Assembly: GCF_000576425.1 (NCBI RefSeq)
Contig: NZ_KK069988.1
Location: 415,976-479,975 of the forward strand
Source of the DNA: Brachybacterium phenoliresistens
GTDB lineage: Bacteria; Actinomycetota; Actinomycetes; Actinomycetales; Dermabacteraceae
DNA: 64,000 bases
Direction of reading: 5' to 3'
Each line of letters starts with the position of its first letter. Position 1 is the first letter of the stretch. Positions 1 through 8,495 of the stretch are shown here, one piece after another. The notes beneath the pieces are model-generated. The model saw only the letters and a program-made list of their open reading frames with translations, was not told the DNA's origin and ran no database searches. The translations under genes and the position numbers were made by a program.

Positions 1-12
1 CCGGAACGCCGA

Positions 13-50
13 AGGACCCGCGCCGTGCGCACAGGGCACGGGCGGGTCCT
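13..50 (-). terminator. Hairpin after the YhgE-like gene
   Basis: Outer arms 13-20 and 43-50 are perfectly complementary (8 bp), and inner arms 23-28 and 36-41 add 6 bp across a small internal bulge. It lies just downstream of the stop codon of the minus-strand gene ending at 73. No T-run follows, as is common in high-G+C actinobacteria. Confidence 0.55.
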
Positions 51-72
51 CCGACGGGGGACCGGCGGCCGG

Positions 73-2850
73 TCAGGCGGGAAGCGGCCGCAGCATCGAC
101 GGCGGATCGGCCAGGCGCGCCCCGCGGGAGGCGATCAGCGTCGCCGCGAGCGAGGCCGCGAGCCAGGCGCCGATGCCGAGCAGCGTGCTGGACGTCGATA
201 CGAGCGAACCGCCGAGGGAGGCGTGCACCAGCCCCTGCGAGACGATCGACAGCGGCATCAGCGCGCTGATCGACTGCAGCAGCGGGGGAGCGGTCTCCAG
301 CGGCAGCACCCCGACCAGTGCCACCACCTGCAGCACCATCACCACGATCGACACGATCCGGCCGACGCGCTCCCCGAGCACCGTCAGCAGCCCCTGATGG
401 AAGGCGGCGAACATGAGCGCCGCGGCCAGGGAGATCACCCCCACCGCGAGGGGCGAGACCGGGGAGACCCCCAGGAACGTCACGATCGACAGGACCGCGA
501 CGGCCTGCACGATGCCGACCGCGAACGCCGGGAGCAGGCTGCGCAGCACCACCTGCCACATGGGCATCGCCGCGTCCAGCAGCCGGCGCGAGAGGGCGGG
601 CAGCAGCAGGAAGACGCTGAACGCGCCGAGCCACAGCGCCAGGCCCACCACGAAGGGGAACGTGGCCGTCGCCGCACCGTCGGCCGCGTTCTCCCGCTCG
701 GCGACGGTCGTGATCGGCTCCGCGGCCATCTGCGCCATGCGGGTGCGCTCGGCCTCGGTGTACCGGGGGACGTCCTCGGCGCCGTCGCGCAGCCCGGAGG
801 CGAGCTCGTCGGTGCCGTCGGCCAGCTCGCCCGCGCCGTCGGCCAGCTGGTCGGTGCCGTCGGCGAGGTCCCCGGCGCCGGTGGCGAGCTCCTCGGTGCC
901 GTCGGCGAGGGACCCGGCGCCGGTGGCGAGCCCGTCGGTGCCGGTGGCGAGCTCGTCGGCGCCCTCGGCCAGCTGCCCCGCGCCGTCCGCGCTCTGGCGG
1001 GTGCCCGTGGCCAGCTCGCCCGTGCCGTCGGCGAGGAGTCCTGCCCCGTCGGCGCTCTGTCGTGCGCCGTCGGCGAGCTGGCCGGTGCCGTCGGCGAGGG
1101 ACCCGGCGCCGTCGGCGCTCTGCCGCAACCCGGTCGAGAGCTGTCCGGAGCCGTCGGCGAGCTGGTCCACGCCCCCGGCCAGGGCCACCGTCCCGTCGTC
1201 GACCTGGGCGATGCCCTCGGCGAGGGCGGGGATGCCGTCGGCGAGGGTGCGGGCACCGGTGGCGAGGTCCTCGGCCCCGGCGACCAGGCCGGGGTTCTGG
1301 TCGGTGCCGTCGCCGGTGAAGGCCGTCTCGACCCCGTGGGCGTAGGCGGAGACGCCCTGCGTCCCCTCGACGAGGCCGGCCCGGCCGGAGTCCTCGTCGC
1401 CGTGCAGTGCGGTGTCCACGCCGTAGGCGTACTGGGAGAGGCCGCCGGCCATGGCGCACAGCTGCGGATCGGGCCCGGCCGCGGCCGGAGCCTCCTGCCC
1501 GCCGCCGTCCGATGCCGCGGTACCGCCGCCGTCCGAGGCGGCGGGCTCCTCCTGCGCGTCCGATGCCGCCCCGCTGCCGGCGCAGTAGTCCTCGATCTGC
1601 TGGGCGAGGGCGAGCATCCCCGGGTCGTCCATCGTCCCCGATCCCTCGAGGGCGTCGCTGAGCTGCTGCGTCCCTCCGGCGACCTGGTCGGCGGCGGTGA
1701 CGAGACCCGGGTTCGACGCGGTGCCGTCGCCGCTGACCGCCTGGGACGCCTGGCCGATGCCGGCCGCATAGTCCTCGGCGCCCTGCGCCAGCTGCTCGGT
1801 GCCGGCGACCAGGCCCGGGTTCTCGGCCGTGCCGTCGCCCTCCACGCCCGAGCGCAGCGCGCCGGTGGCGTCGACGAGGCCGGGCTGCTCGTCGGTGCCG
1901 CGCAGACCCTGCTGCACGCCGATGATCCCGCTGCTGACCCCCTCGCTGCCGGTGGCCAGCTGGTCCAGGCCCGTGGCGAGGTCGCGGGAGCCGCCGGCCA
2001 CCCCGTCGGTGCCGGTGGCCAGCTGGTCCAGGCCGGTGGCGAGGTCCTGGGTGCCGCCGGCGACGCCCTCGGTGCCGGTGGCCAGCTGATCGAGGCCGGT
2101 GGCCAGGTCTCCGGTGCCCGTGGCCAGCGCATCCGTGCCCTCGGCGAGCTGCCCGGCGCCGTCGGCCAGCTCGCCCGCGCCGCCGGAGAGCTGCTGCGTG
2201 CCCTCGGCCAGCTGCCCGGCGCCCTCCGCGGTCTGCCGGGTGCCGTCGGCGAGCTCCTCCGTGCCGTCGGCGAGCTCGTCGGCGCCGTCGGCGGCCTCGG
2301 TGAAGCCGTCCTTCATGTCGCCGAAGCCGACGTAGATGCCGTCGAGGTACTGCTGGGTGAGCTCGGTGTTCATGGTCGCCGCGGAGGCATCGGCGATCGA
2401 GGCGGAGACCAGCGAGGTCAGGGCGCCGGAGGCGTCATCGGAGTACACGGTCAGCTGCGCCTGCGCCGCCTCGGGGGTGCCGAGGGTGACCAGGTTCGCG
2501 GAGAAGTCCTCCGGGATGACGACCACGGCCGCGTAGGTGCCCTCCTTCAGGCCGGACTCCGCGTCCTCGAGGTCCGTCAGGCGCCAGTCGAGCCCGGCGG
2601 TGGCATCCTGCTCGGCGTCGGCGACGGTGGTCGGCTGGGTGAGGCCGCCGGCGAGCATGCGGCCGAAGGGCACCGTCTGCTCCTCGCCGTCGACCTCCAT
2701 GGTCGCGCCCTCGTCGAGGTTGACGACCGCGGCCGGCACCGCGTCCAGCCGGTCGACGCGGCCGGCGAGGGCCCACATCCCCACGCCCACCACGAGCAGG
2801 GGCAGCAGCAGGACGACGAGGAGGGATCGGATGTTGCGAAGCGCCGTCAT
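73..2850 (-). CDS. YhgE/Pip-family membrane protein with heptad-repeat ectodomain
   Basis: A 925-residue protein of the YhgE/Pip (phage infection protein) type, topologically like an ABC-2 membrane protein. One membrane segment lies at about residues 8-28. A very long extracellular region follows, made largely of seven-residue repeats of the type LADGTxQ / LATGxxx, and the protein ends in about five membrane segments (roughly the last 220 residues). Two cysteines (in DYCAG and QLCAM) flank a low-complexity Ala/Gly/Ser-Asp insert and may form a disulfide. Motifs like GDGTxxNPGLV recur about six times in the ectodomain. The ATG overlaps the stop of the upstream MMPL gene (ATGA), so the two are translationally coupled. 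Family members are linked to cell-surface structure and ESX-like or phage-receptor roles; the substrate is unknown. Confidence 0.85.
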   Translation of the reverse strand: MTALRNIRSLLVVLLLPLLVVGVGMWALAGRVDRLDAVPAAVVNLDEGATMEVDGEEQTVPFGRMLAGGLTQPTTVADAEQDATAGLDWRLTDLEDAESGLKEGTYAAVVVIPEDFSANLVTLGTPEAAQAQLTVYSDDASGALTSLVSASIADASAATMNTELTQQYLDGIYVGFGDMKDGFTEAADGADELADGTEELADGTRQTAEGAGQLAEGTQQLSGGAGELADGAGQLAEGTDALATGTGDLATGLDQLATGTEGVAGGTQDLATGLDQLATGTDGVAGGSRDLATGLDQLATGSEGVSSGIIGVQQGLRGTDEQPGLVDATGALRSGVEGDGTAENPGLVAGTEQLAQGAEDYAAGIGQASQAVSGDGTASNPGLVTAADQVAGGTQQLSDALEGSGTMDDPGMLALAQQIEDYCAGSGAASDAQEEPAASDGGGTAASDGGGQEAPAAAGPDPQLCAMAGGLSQYAYGVDTALHGDEDSGRAGLVEGTQGVSAYAHGVETAFTGDGTDQNPGLVAGAEDLATGARTLADGIPALAEGIAQVDDGTVALAGGVDQLADGSGQLSTGLRQSADGAGSLADGTGQLADGARQSADGAGLLADGTGELATGTRQSADGAGQLAEGADELATGTDGLATGAGSLADGTEELATGAGDLADGTDQLADGAGELADGTDELASGLRDGAEDVPRYTEAERTRMAQMAAEPITTVAERENAADGAATATFPFVVGLALWLGAFSVFLLLPALSRRLLDAAMPMWQVVLRSLLPAFAVGIVQAVAVLSIVTFLGVSPVSPLAVGVISLAAALMFAAFHQGLLTVLGERVGRIVSIVVMVLQVVALVGVLPLETAPPLLQSISALMPLSIVSQGLVHASLGGSLVSTSSTLLGIGAWLAASLAATLIASRGARLADPPSMLRPLPA
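1947..2135 (-). repeat. 63-bp tandem repeat inside the YhgE-like gene
   Basis: Three imperfect copies with a period of exactly 63 bases (1947-2009, 2010-2072, 2073-2135). They encode 21 residues, i.e. three heptads of the form DLATGLDQLATG plus a GVAGG spacer. This is a recent in-frame expansion of the ectodomain and a likely site of length variation. Confidence 0.8.
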
Positions 2851-5670
2851 GACCGGGCTCCTTCCAGGGCGGGATCGGACGACGGGCGGGGGTCGGGCCG
2901 GTCGGGCTGCGCCGGCGGGGCCGCCTCGGCGCCGCGCGTGCGGTGGACCCGCAGGGCCCGCAGCACGGAGGGGTCGCGGAGCCGGGCGGAGAGGTCGGCC
3001 GAGGGATCGGGGTCGGGGGCGCCGACGACGGCGCAGGCCCCGGATGCCAGCAGCTCCTCGAGCCGGGCCGCGGCGTCCTCGCCGGCGCGCAGCAGGGCGG
3101 TCGCGTCCTCGAGCACGATCACGCGGCCGCGGGCGGTGCGCGGGGAGATGCCGGCGAGCCGGGCGGTGACATCCGCATCGGGCCCGATCCAGTGGGTGCG
3201 GGACTGGATGGCCGAGATGTCCTCGGGGGAGAGGCGGTCGCCGACGGCGAGCACGCCCGCGAGCGGGCGCGCGCGGCCGCCGACGGCGGCGAGCAGGGCG
3301 CGACGCGCCGGGGCGTCCTCGCTGCGCACCAGCAGCAGCGTGCCGGGGGCGACGGCGCCGGTGAGCGGGCCCAGCCGTCCCTCGAGGTCCTCGCCGGCGG
3401 CGCCGGTGGGCAGCAGCGGCAGCACGGCGCCCTCGAGGCGGATCGCGCTCGGTCCGTGCGCCTGGGTCCATCGGCGGTGCTCGAGCACGCGGACCAGCCC
3501 CTCGCCCTCGACGTCGATGCGCGGGAGGATCCGGTCCAGCCAGGCCGGCAGGCGCCAGGCCCGGTCGCCGAGCAGCGCGAGCACGGCCGGGACCAGCGTC
3601 ATGCGCACCACGAACGCGTCCACCAGCACGCCGACGGCGAGGGCGACGGCGATCGGCTGCAGCATGTAGGAGCCCTCGGGGATGAAGGAGGCGAACACCG
3701 CGAACATGATCAGCGCCGCCGCGATCACCACGGGGGCGCTGCCGGTGAAGCCGCGCTCGATGGAGGCCCGCGCCTGCCCGGAGTGGACGTACTCCTCGCG
3801 CATCCGCGAGACGAGGAAGACCTCGTAGTCCATCGCGAGCCCGAACAGCACGCCCATGCACATGATCGGCATGAACGAGATGACCGGCCCGACCACGTGC
3901 ACGTTCAGCGCCGCGTTGCCCCAGCCGTACTCGAAGACCATGGCGACCACGCCGAAGGCGGCGCCCACCGAGATGAGATAGCCCAGGGAGGCCTTGAGCG
4001 GCACCCACAGGGAGCGGAAGACGAGCGTCAGCAGGATCAGCGAGAGCCCGACGACGAAGATCGCGAAGGGCAGCAGCGCGCGCGAGAGCTGGTCGGTGAT
4101 GTCGATGGCCACGGCCGTCTGCCCGGTGACGCGGATGTCGGAGATCCCCAGCTCGGACTCCCAGTCCGGGGCGAGGGAGCGCATCTGGCGGACCAGGTCG
4201 GCGGTGGACTCGTCGGTCTGCGCCCCGGTGGGGATCACCACGACCACCGCCATGTCCGCGCCCTCGTTGGGAGTCGCCAGCTGCACCTCCTGGACGTCCT
4301 GGAGACCGGCCACCCGCGACTCGAGATCCTCGACCACGCCGAGCGGATCGTCGCTGTTGATGATGTCCGCGGTCACCAGCAGGGGGCCGTTGTAGCCGGG
4401 GCCGAACTCCTGGGCGACGAGGTCGTAGGTCTGCCGGGCGAGGGTGTCGGGCTTCTCCGTGCCGAGGTCCGGCAGTCCCAGGCGGAGGTCCTTGACCGGC
4501 ACGGCGAGGGCGCCCATCACCAGCACGACCACCAGGACGGTCAGCACCGGGACCCTGGTGGCCAGGCGCACCCAGCGGGTCCCGAAGGGCCGGCGCACCG
4601 GGGCGTCCGGATCCGGGGGCGGCAGCACGCCGCCGTGGCGGGCCATCTCGCGGCGGACCTTCCGGGGCCGCAGCCGCTCGCCCAGCAGCCCCATGATCGC
4701 CGGCAGCAGGGTCAGCGCGACCACGACGGCCAGCGCGACGGTCCCGGCCGAGGCCAGGCCCATCATGGTCAGGAAGGGGATGCCGGTGACGAACAGGCCC
4801 ACCAGGGCGATCACGACGGTCAGGCCCGCGAAGATGACGGCGCTGCCCGAGGTCGCGATCGCCTCGCCGATGGACTCCTCGACGTCCTCGCCGCGGGCCA
4901 GCTGCGCCCGATGCCGCGACAGGATGAACAGGGCGTAGTCGATGCCGACCGCCAGGCCCAGCATCGCCCCCAGGGAGATCGTCACCTCGGGGATGTCGAT
5001 GCCGGCGGCGAGCGCCATCACCGCCATCATGGACACGCCCACGCCGATGATCGCCGTGACGATCGGGATGAAGGCGGGGATCAGCGAGCGGAAGGCGAGC
5101 GCCAGGATGACCAGGGCGGCGACGACGCCGATCACCTCGGAGGCGCCCATCGGCACCTCCGAGCTCTGCAGGATCTGCCCGCCCAGGTGCACCTCGAGCG
5201 ATCCGTGGGAGGCATCCTCGGCGATCTGCTCCAGGGTCTGGATCGACCCCTCGGGGAAGCTGCCGACGGCCCCGGCCATCTGCACGGTGCCGATGAGGGC
5301 GGTGCCCTCGTCGTTGCGGGTGCCGGGGCTGGTGTCCTCGAAGGGGCTGGGCGCGGCCTCGACGCCGTCGACCTCGGCGGCCTGCTCCATCACCTGCTCG
5401 ATGTCCTCGCGGTGGGCCTCGACGGTGCTGCCGTCGGTGGTGACGAAGACCAGCTGGCCCGAGGTGCCGCTCATCTGCGGGAAGCGGGTGGAGAGCTCGT
5501 CCAGCCCCTCCTGCGAGGGGGGTGCCGGGGATCTCGAACTGCGTCGAGAAGGCGCCGCCGAGGCCGAGGGCGAGGCCGCCGATCACGATCATGAGGAGCG
5601 CCCAGGCTCCCACGGCTCTCCAGCGCGCCCGCGCCATGGCGCGGCCGAGTCGGTACAGGGACGAGGACAC
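2847..5670 (-). pseudogene. MMPL/RND-type exporter, apparent +1 frameshift
   Basis: Start GTG at 5670 has a good ribosome binding site (GAGGGG 7 bases upstream). The first ~51 residues (membrane segment, then FEIPGTP) are in one frame. The rest of the protein, from just before MSGTSGQ (5474) to 2847, is in another. The break is at a run of six G on the plus strand (5517-5522); five would restore a single 940-residue MMPL protein. The downstream part has the two MMPL halves (about 11 membrane segments), then a ~220-residue cytosolic tail resembling an ABC ATPase without a Walker A lysine. The gene overlaps the next by 4 bases and is divergent from a TetR gene, so it is probably a regulated lipid or drug exporter. 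Whether the frameshift is real, phase-variable or a sequencing error cannot be told from one sequence. Confidence 0.8.
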
Positions 5671-5743
5671 GCGGTCTCCCCTCGGATGTGCGACGGCCGA
5701 CATCCGCGGGTCTCCCCGGACGGCGCCGCATGCGGTAGTCTCA

Positions 5744-5757
5744 ATACACGAACGTAT
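5744..5757. promoter_or_regulatory. Possible TetR operator
   Basis: An ATAC(6)GTAT inverted repeat in the 161-base divergent region between the MMPL gene and the TetR gene. It sits in the only AT-rich patch there, where both promoters would be expected. Position and symmetry suggest the binding site of the adjacent TetR protein; inference only. Confidence 0.4.
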
Positions 5758-5831
5758 CGAGCGCGATGATATCCGAGCACCCTGGACAGCAGCGGGGTGC
5801 CCGGACGCGACCACCCGCACCTGGAGGCGAG

Positions 5832-6488
5832 ATGCAGCAGCTGTTCGATCCCCTCCCGGACTCGACGACCCGCCGCAAGGAGAACACCCGTCAGCGCCTC
5901 GTGCGCGCCTCCCTCGGCGTGTTCGTGGACAAGGGTATCGACGGCGCGACCATCGACGACCTCGTCAGCGCCGCCGGGTACACGCGCGGGGCGTTCTACT
6001 CCAACTTCTCGACCAAGCTCGAGGTCTTCGGCGAGCTGTTCGCCGACGTCACCGACCAGGTGATCGCGATCATCACCGCCTCGGTGGGGGAGATGCTCGA
6101 GGAGATCGCCGCCGCGCCCGGGGACGCCGCCGCGCTCGACGACGCCGGCATGATGCTGCGCGTGTTCGAGGCGATCCGCCCCCACGGCCGGCAGTGGTAC
6201 CTGCTGTACTCCGAGGCGGTCGCCTACTCCCTGCGCAACGAGACGGCCCGCGAGCAGCTCACCGAGCAGCGCACCCGGCTGCGGGAGGTGATCGCCGAGA
6301 TCCTCGAGAGCGGCGTGCGCGCGAAGGGCGAGCACAGCGTGATCGCCGTGAGCGACCTCGCGCAGATGCTCGTGGGCAGCTTCGTGGACCTCATGGTGAT
6401 CGAGCATCTCGAGGGCACGGACACCTCGAACCTCGCCTCCGTGACGATCCTGCGGACCATGCGGGCCTTCGTCGAGCCCGACGCCTGA
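5832..6488 (+). CDS. TetR/AcrR-family transcriptional regulator
   Basis: A 218-residue TetR repressor. The N-terminal helix-turn-helix spans roughly residues 15-63, with the typical TIDDLVSAAGYTRGAFYSNF signature; the rest is the all-helical ligand-binding and dimerisation domain. The ATG at 5832 is chosen because GGAGG lies 5 bases before it; an earlier in-frame ATG at 5766 lacks this. It is divergent from the MMPL-YhgE pair, the usual arrangement for a local repressor of an exporter, and the ATAC(6)GTAT repeat between them is a candidate operator. The inducing ligand is unknown. Confidence 0.9.
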   Translation: MQQLFDPLPDSTTRRKENTRQRLVRASLGVFVDKGIDGATIDDLVSAAGYTRGAFYSNFSTKLEVFGELFADVTDQVIAIITASVGEMLEEIAAAPGDAAALDDAGMMLRVFEAIRPHGRQWYLLYSEAVAYSLRNETAREQLTEQRTRLREVIAEILESGVRAKGEHSVIAVSDLAQMLVGSFVDLMVIEHLEGTDTSNLASVTILRTMRAFVEPDA

Positions 6489-6495
6489 GCCCTTG

Positions 6496-6501
6496 TAAGG
6501 T
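6496..6501 (+). promoter_or_regulatory. -10 box of a probable leaderless transcript (6508 gene)
   Basis: TAAGGT six bases before the GTG at 6508. It leaves no room for a leader, so transcription should begin at or next to the start codon. Confidence 0.5.
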
Positions 6502-6507
6502 TCCGGG

Positions 6508-7287
6508 GTGACTACGCACAGCGCACCCCCAGCATCCGTCCCCCTCGCCTCTGGAAGCCCGGTCGGCCCGGTCTACGCCGACCGGGGTGCTTCCCACTAC
6601 GACATCCTCGCGGTCCTCATGGCCGTGGTGGTCATCCTCTCGGGGATCGGCGCCTCCAAGGGCGTCTTCTTCGGCACCGTGCCCGGCATCGGCTTCGAGA
6701 TCATCACCGACGCCGGTTTCTTCCTCTTCCCCCTGGCCTACATCCTCGGCGACGTCATCACCGAGATCTACGGCGTCCGCGCCGCCCGCCGCGCCCTGAT
6801 CACCGCCTTCGCGATGAACATCCTCGCGGTCATCACCTACCAGATCGTCATCGAGCTGCCCGGCTTCACCGATGACTTCGGCACCGCCAAGCAGCAGGCC
6901 CTCGAGCTCGCGCTGGGGCCGGTGTGGATCGTGGTCCTCGCGGGACTGCTCGGGTTCCTCGCCGGGCAGAGCCTGAACACCCTCGTCATGAGCCGCATGA
7001 AGCGCCGCTTCGGCGAGCGCGGCCTGGTGGGCCGCCTGCTCACCTCCAGCGGGCTCGGCGAGCTGGTGGACACGATCGTCTTCTGCTCGATCGCCGCGGC
7101 CGCGATCGGCATCACCACCGTCGAGCAGTGGGCCCAGTACACCGTGCTCGGCTTCCTCTACAAGGTGCTCGTCCAGTACGCCGCGATCCCCGTGACCTCC
7201 GCAGTGATCCGATGGATCAAGCGGACCGACCCCTCCTACCAGGAGCGCCTGCGCGCGAGCCGGGGGAACCTGCCCGCACAGGCCTGA
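6508..7287 (+). CDS. yhhQ: Queuosine precursor transporter (YhhQ/QPTR family)
   Basis: A 259-residue integral membrane protein of the DUF165/VUT family. Family hallmarks include the acidic DVITEIYG segment (about residue 80) and GELVDTIVF (about residue 185), with about six membrane segments. Members take up queuosine precursors such as preQ0 or preQ1 for tRNA modification. No queuosine biosynthesis gene is in this window, so it probably serves salvage. Start is GTG at 6508, only 19 bases after the TetR stop, preceded by TAAGGT and no Shine-Dalgarno, so leaderless translation is likely and an upstream riboswitch cannot fit. Confidence 0.88.
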   Translation: MTTHSAPPASVPLASGSPVGPVYADRGASHYDILAVLMAVVVILSGIGASKGVFFGTVPGIGFEIITDAGFFLFPLAYILGDVITEIYGVRAARRALITAFAMNILAVITYQIVIELPGFTDDFGTAKQQALELALGPVWIVVLAGLLGFLAGQSLNTLVMSRMKRRFGERGLVGRLLTSSGLGELVDTIVFCSIAAAAIGITTVEQWAQYTVLGFLYKVLVQYAAIPVTSAVIRWIKRTDPSYQERLRASRGNLPAQA

Positions 7288-7379
7288 CGACCTCCGTCGC
7301 CCCGCGCCCCGACGAACGTCGAGGGCGGCAGCGGCGATGGGCCGAGGCGCCCGGCGGCGGGCCGGGCCACGATGGGAGC

Positions 7380-8408
7380 ATGAGCGAGCATCCCGTCCCC
7401 CTCCCCGCCGCCGGCCCGGTCGCCGAACCGGTCGCCCACCGGGTCGCCGGTCCCGCCCCCGGTCCCGCCGCCCGCCCCGAGCCCGTGGATCCCTCGCGGC
7501 CCTTCGGAGCGCACCTGCGGATGCGCTGGTGGCGCCCGCTGGTGATCCTCCCGATCCTCGCCGTGGCCATGTTCGGCCTGCAGATCGCCCTGACCATCGT
7601 CGTGGTGGTGTTCGAGACCGTCGCCTTCGGCCGCGATCCCTCGGACATGAGCCTCAGCCCCCTGCTGCTGCTGTCGACCAACATCTCCCTCGCGGTCCTC
7701 GCACCCCTGGCGCTGCTGCTCGCGGTCCGGATCGGCGGGGTGCCGTGGCGGGCGGTGCTGCGCGTGGGCCGGAGCTTCCGATGGGGTCGCATGGCCGGCT
7801 ACTTCGGCCTGTTCGCCCTGCTCATCGGGGCGGTCTACGGCATCTCGGCGATCTGGGTGCCGATGGGGGAGCACGCGCCGATGATCACCGCCACGACCCT
7901 CGGGCTGATCGCGGTCGCCCTGCTGACCACCCCGCTGCAGGCCGCCGCGGAGGAGGTCGTCTTCCGCGGCGTCACCACCGCGGCCGTGGCCTCGTGGATC
8001 CGCCCCGCGGCCGTGGCCCTTCCGGTGGGCATCGCGGCCTCGAGCGTGCTGTTCGGCCTCGCCCACGGCGCGGGCGACCCCTGGCTGATCGCGTACTACA
8101 TCGCCTTCGGCCTCTCCATGGCGCTGATGGCGCTGATCAGCCGCGGGCTCGAGGCGCCGATCGCCTTCCACGTCACGAACAACCTCATCAGCATGGTGCT
8201 GGCGGCGCTGCTCTCGGGCGGCGGCGGCCTGGTGATCGACCGCTCGGCCGGGGCGGGCGGACCGTTCATGCTCGTGTTCATCGGCATGGACCTGGCCGCC
8301 GTCGGCATCGTCTGGCTCCTCGAGCGGCGTCGCCGCGCCGCGGATCCGGCACGGACGTGGTCCAGCTCTCCGGAGAGATCGGACCTGTCCCCTTCCCAAA
8401 CCCCCTGA
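7380..8408 (+). CDS. CPBP-family intramembrane glutamic endopeptidase
   Basis: A 342-residue membrane protein of the CAAX protease/bacteriocin-processing (CPBP, ABI) family. A Pro/Ala-rich cytosolic N-terminus (~45 residues) precedes about eight membrane segments. All three family motifs are visible: EEVVFRG (paired glutamates and arginine), FGLAHG, and HVTNN near the C-terminus. Substrate unknown; actinobacterial members are mostly uncharacterised. The ATG at 7380 (MSEHPV) is preferred because the protein model begins there and GGGAG lies directly upstream; longer in-frame starts run into the previous gene. A strong hairpin follows the stop. Confidence 0.87.
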   Translation: MSEHPVPLPAAGPVAEPVAHRVAGPAPGPAARPEPVDPSRPFGAHLRMRWWRPLVILPILAVAMFGLQIALTIVVVVFETVAFGRDPSDMSLSPLLLLSTNISLAVLAPLALLLAVRIGGVPWRAVLRVGRSFRWGRMAGYFGLFALLIGAVYGISAIWVPMGEHAPMITATTLGLIAVALLTTPLQAAAEEVVFRGVTTAAVASWIRPAAVALPVGIAASSVLFGLAHGAGDPWLIAYYIAFGLSMALMALISRGLEAPIAFHVTNNLISMVLAALLSGGGGLVIDRSAGAGGPFMLVFIGMDLAAVGIVWLLERRRRAADPARTWSSSPERSDLSPSQTP

Positions 8409-8417
8409 GGCACTCCC

Positions 8418-8423
8418 TAGGAT
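8418..8423 (+). promoter_or_regulatory. -10 box for the efflux gene at 8496
   Basis: TAGGAT located so that transcription would begin at about 8430, exactly at the first base of the hairpin 8431-8469. The message would therefore carry a hairpin at its extreme 5' end. Confidence 0.4.
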
Positions 8424-8430
8424 GGGATGC

Positions 8431-8469
8431 ACGAGCCGGGCGGACCCACTGCGGGTCCGCCCGGCTCGT
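8431..8469. terminator. 17-bp perfect hairpin between CPBP and efflux genes
   Basis: Arms 8431-8447 and 8453-8469 are perfectly complementary with a 5-base loop. It lies 22 bases after the CPBP stop and would terminate that transcript. It also argues against the upstream ATG (8427) as the start of the next gene. It may double as a 5' stabilising hairpin for the efflux message. Confidence 0.75.
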
Positions 8470-8495
8470 TCCCCGCCGATCCAGAGAGGACCTCC

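Noticed and set aside
1947-2135. Regular repeats that might suggest a CRISPR array
   Set aside because: Period 63 keeps the reading frame and encodes heptads; there are no variable spacers between identical repeats.
25-3669. 1214-residue open frame on the plus strand opposite YhgE/MMPL
   Set aside because: Arg/Gly-rich, no recognisable motifs, lies opposite two clear membrane-protein genes. Long antisense frames are expected at this G+C content.
6489-6507. Riboswitch before the queuosine precursor transporter
   Set aside because: Only 19 bases are available between genes.
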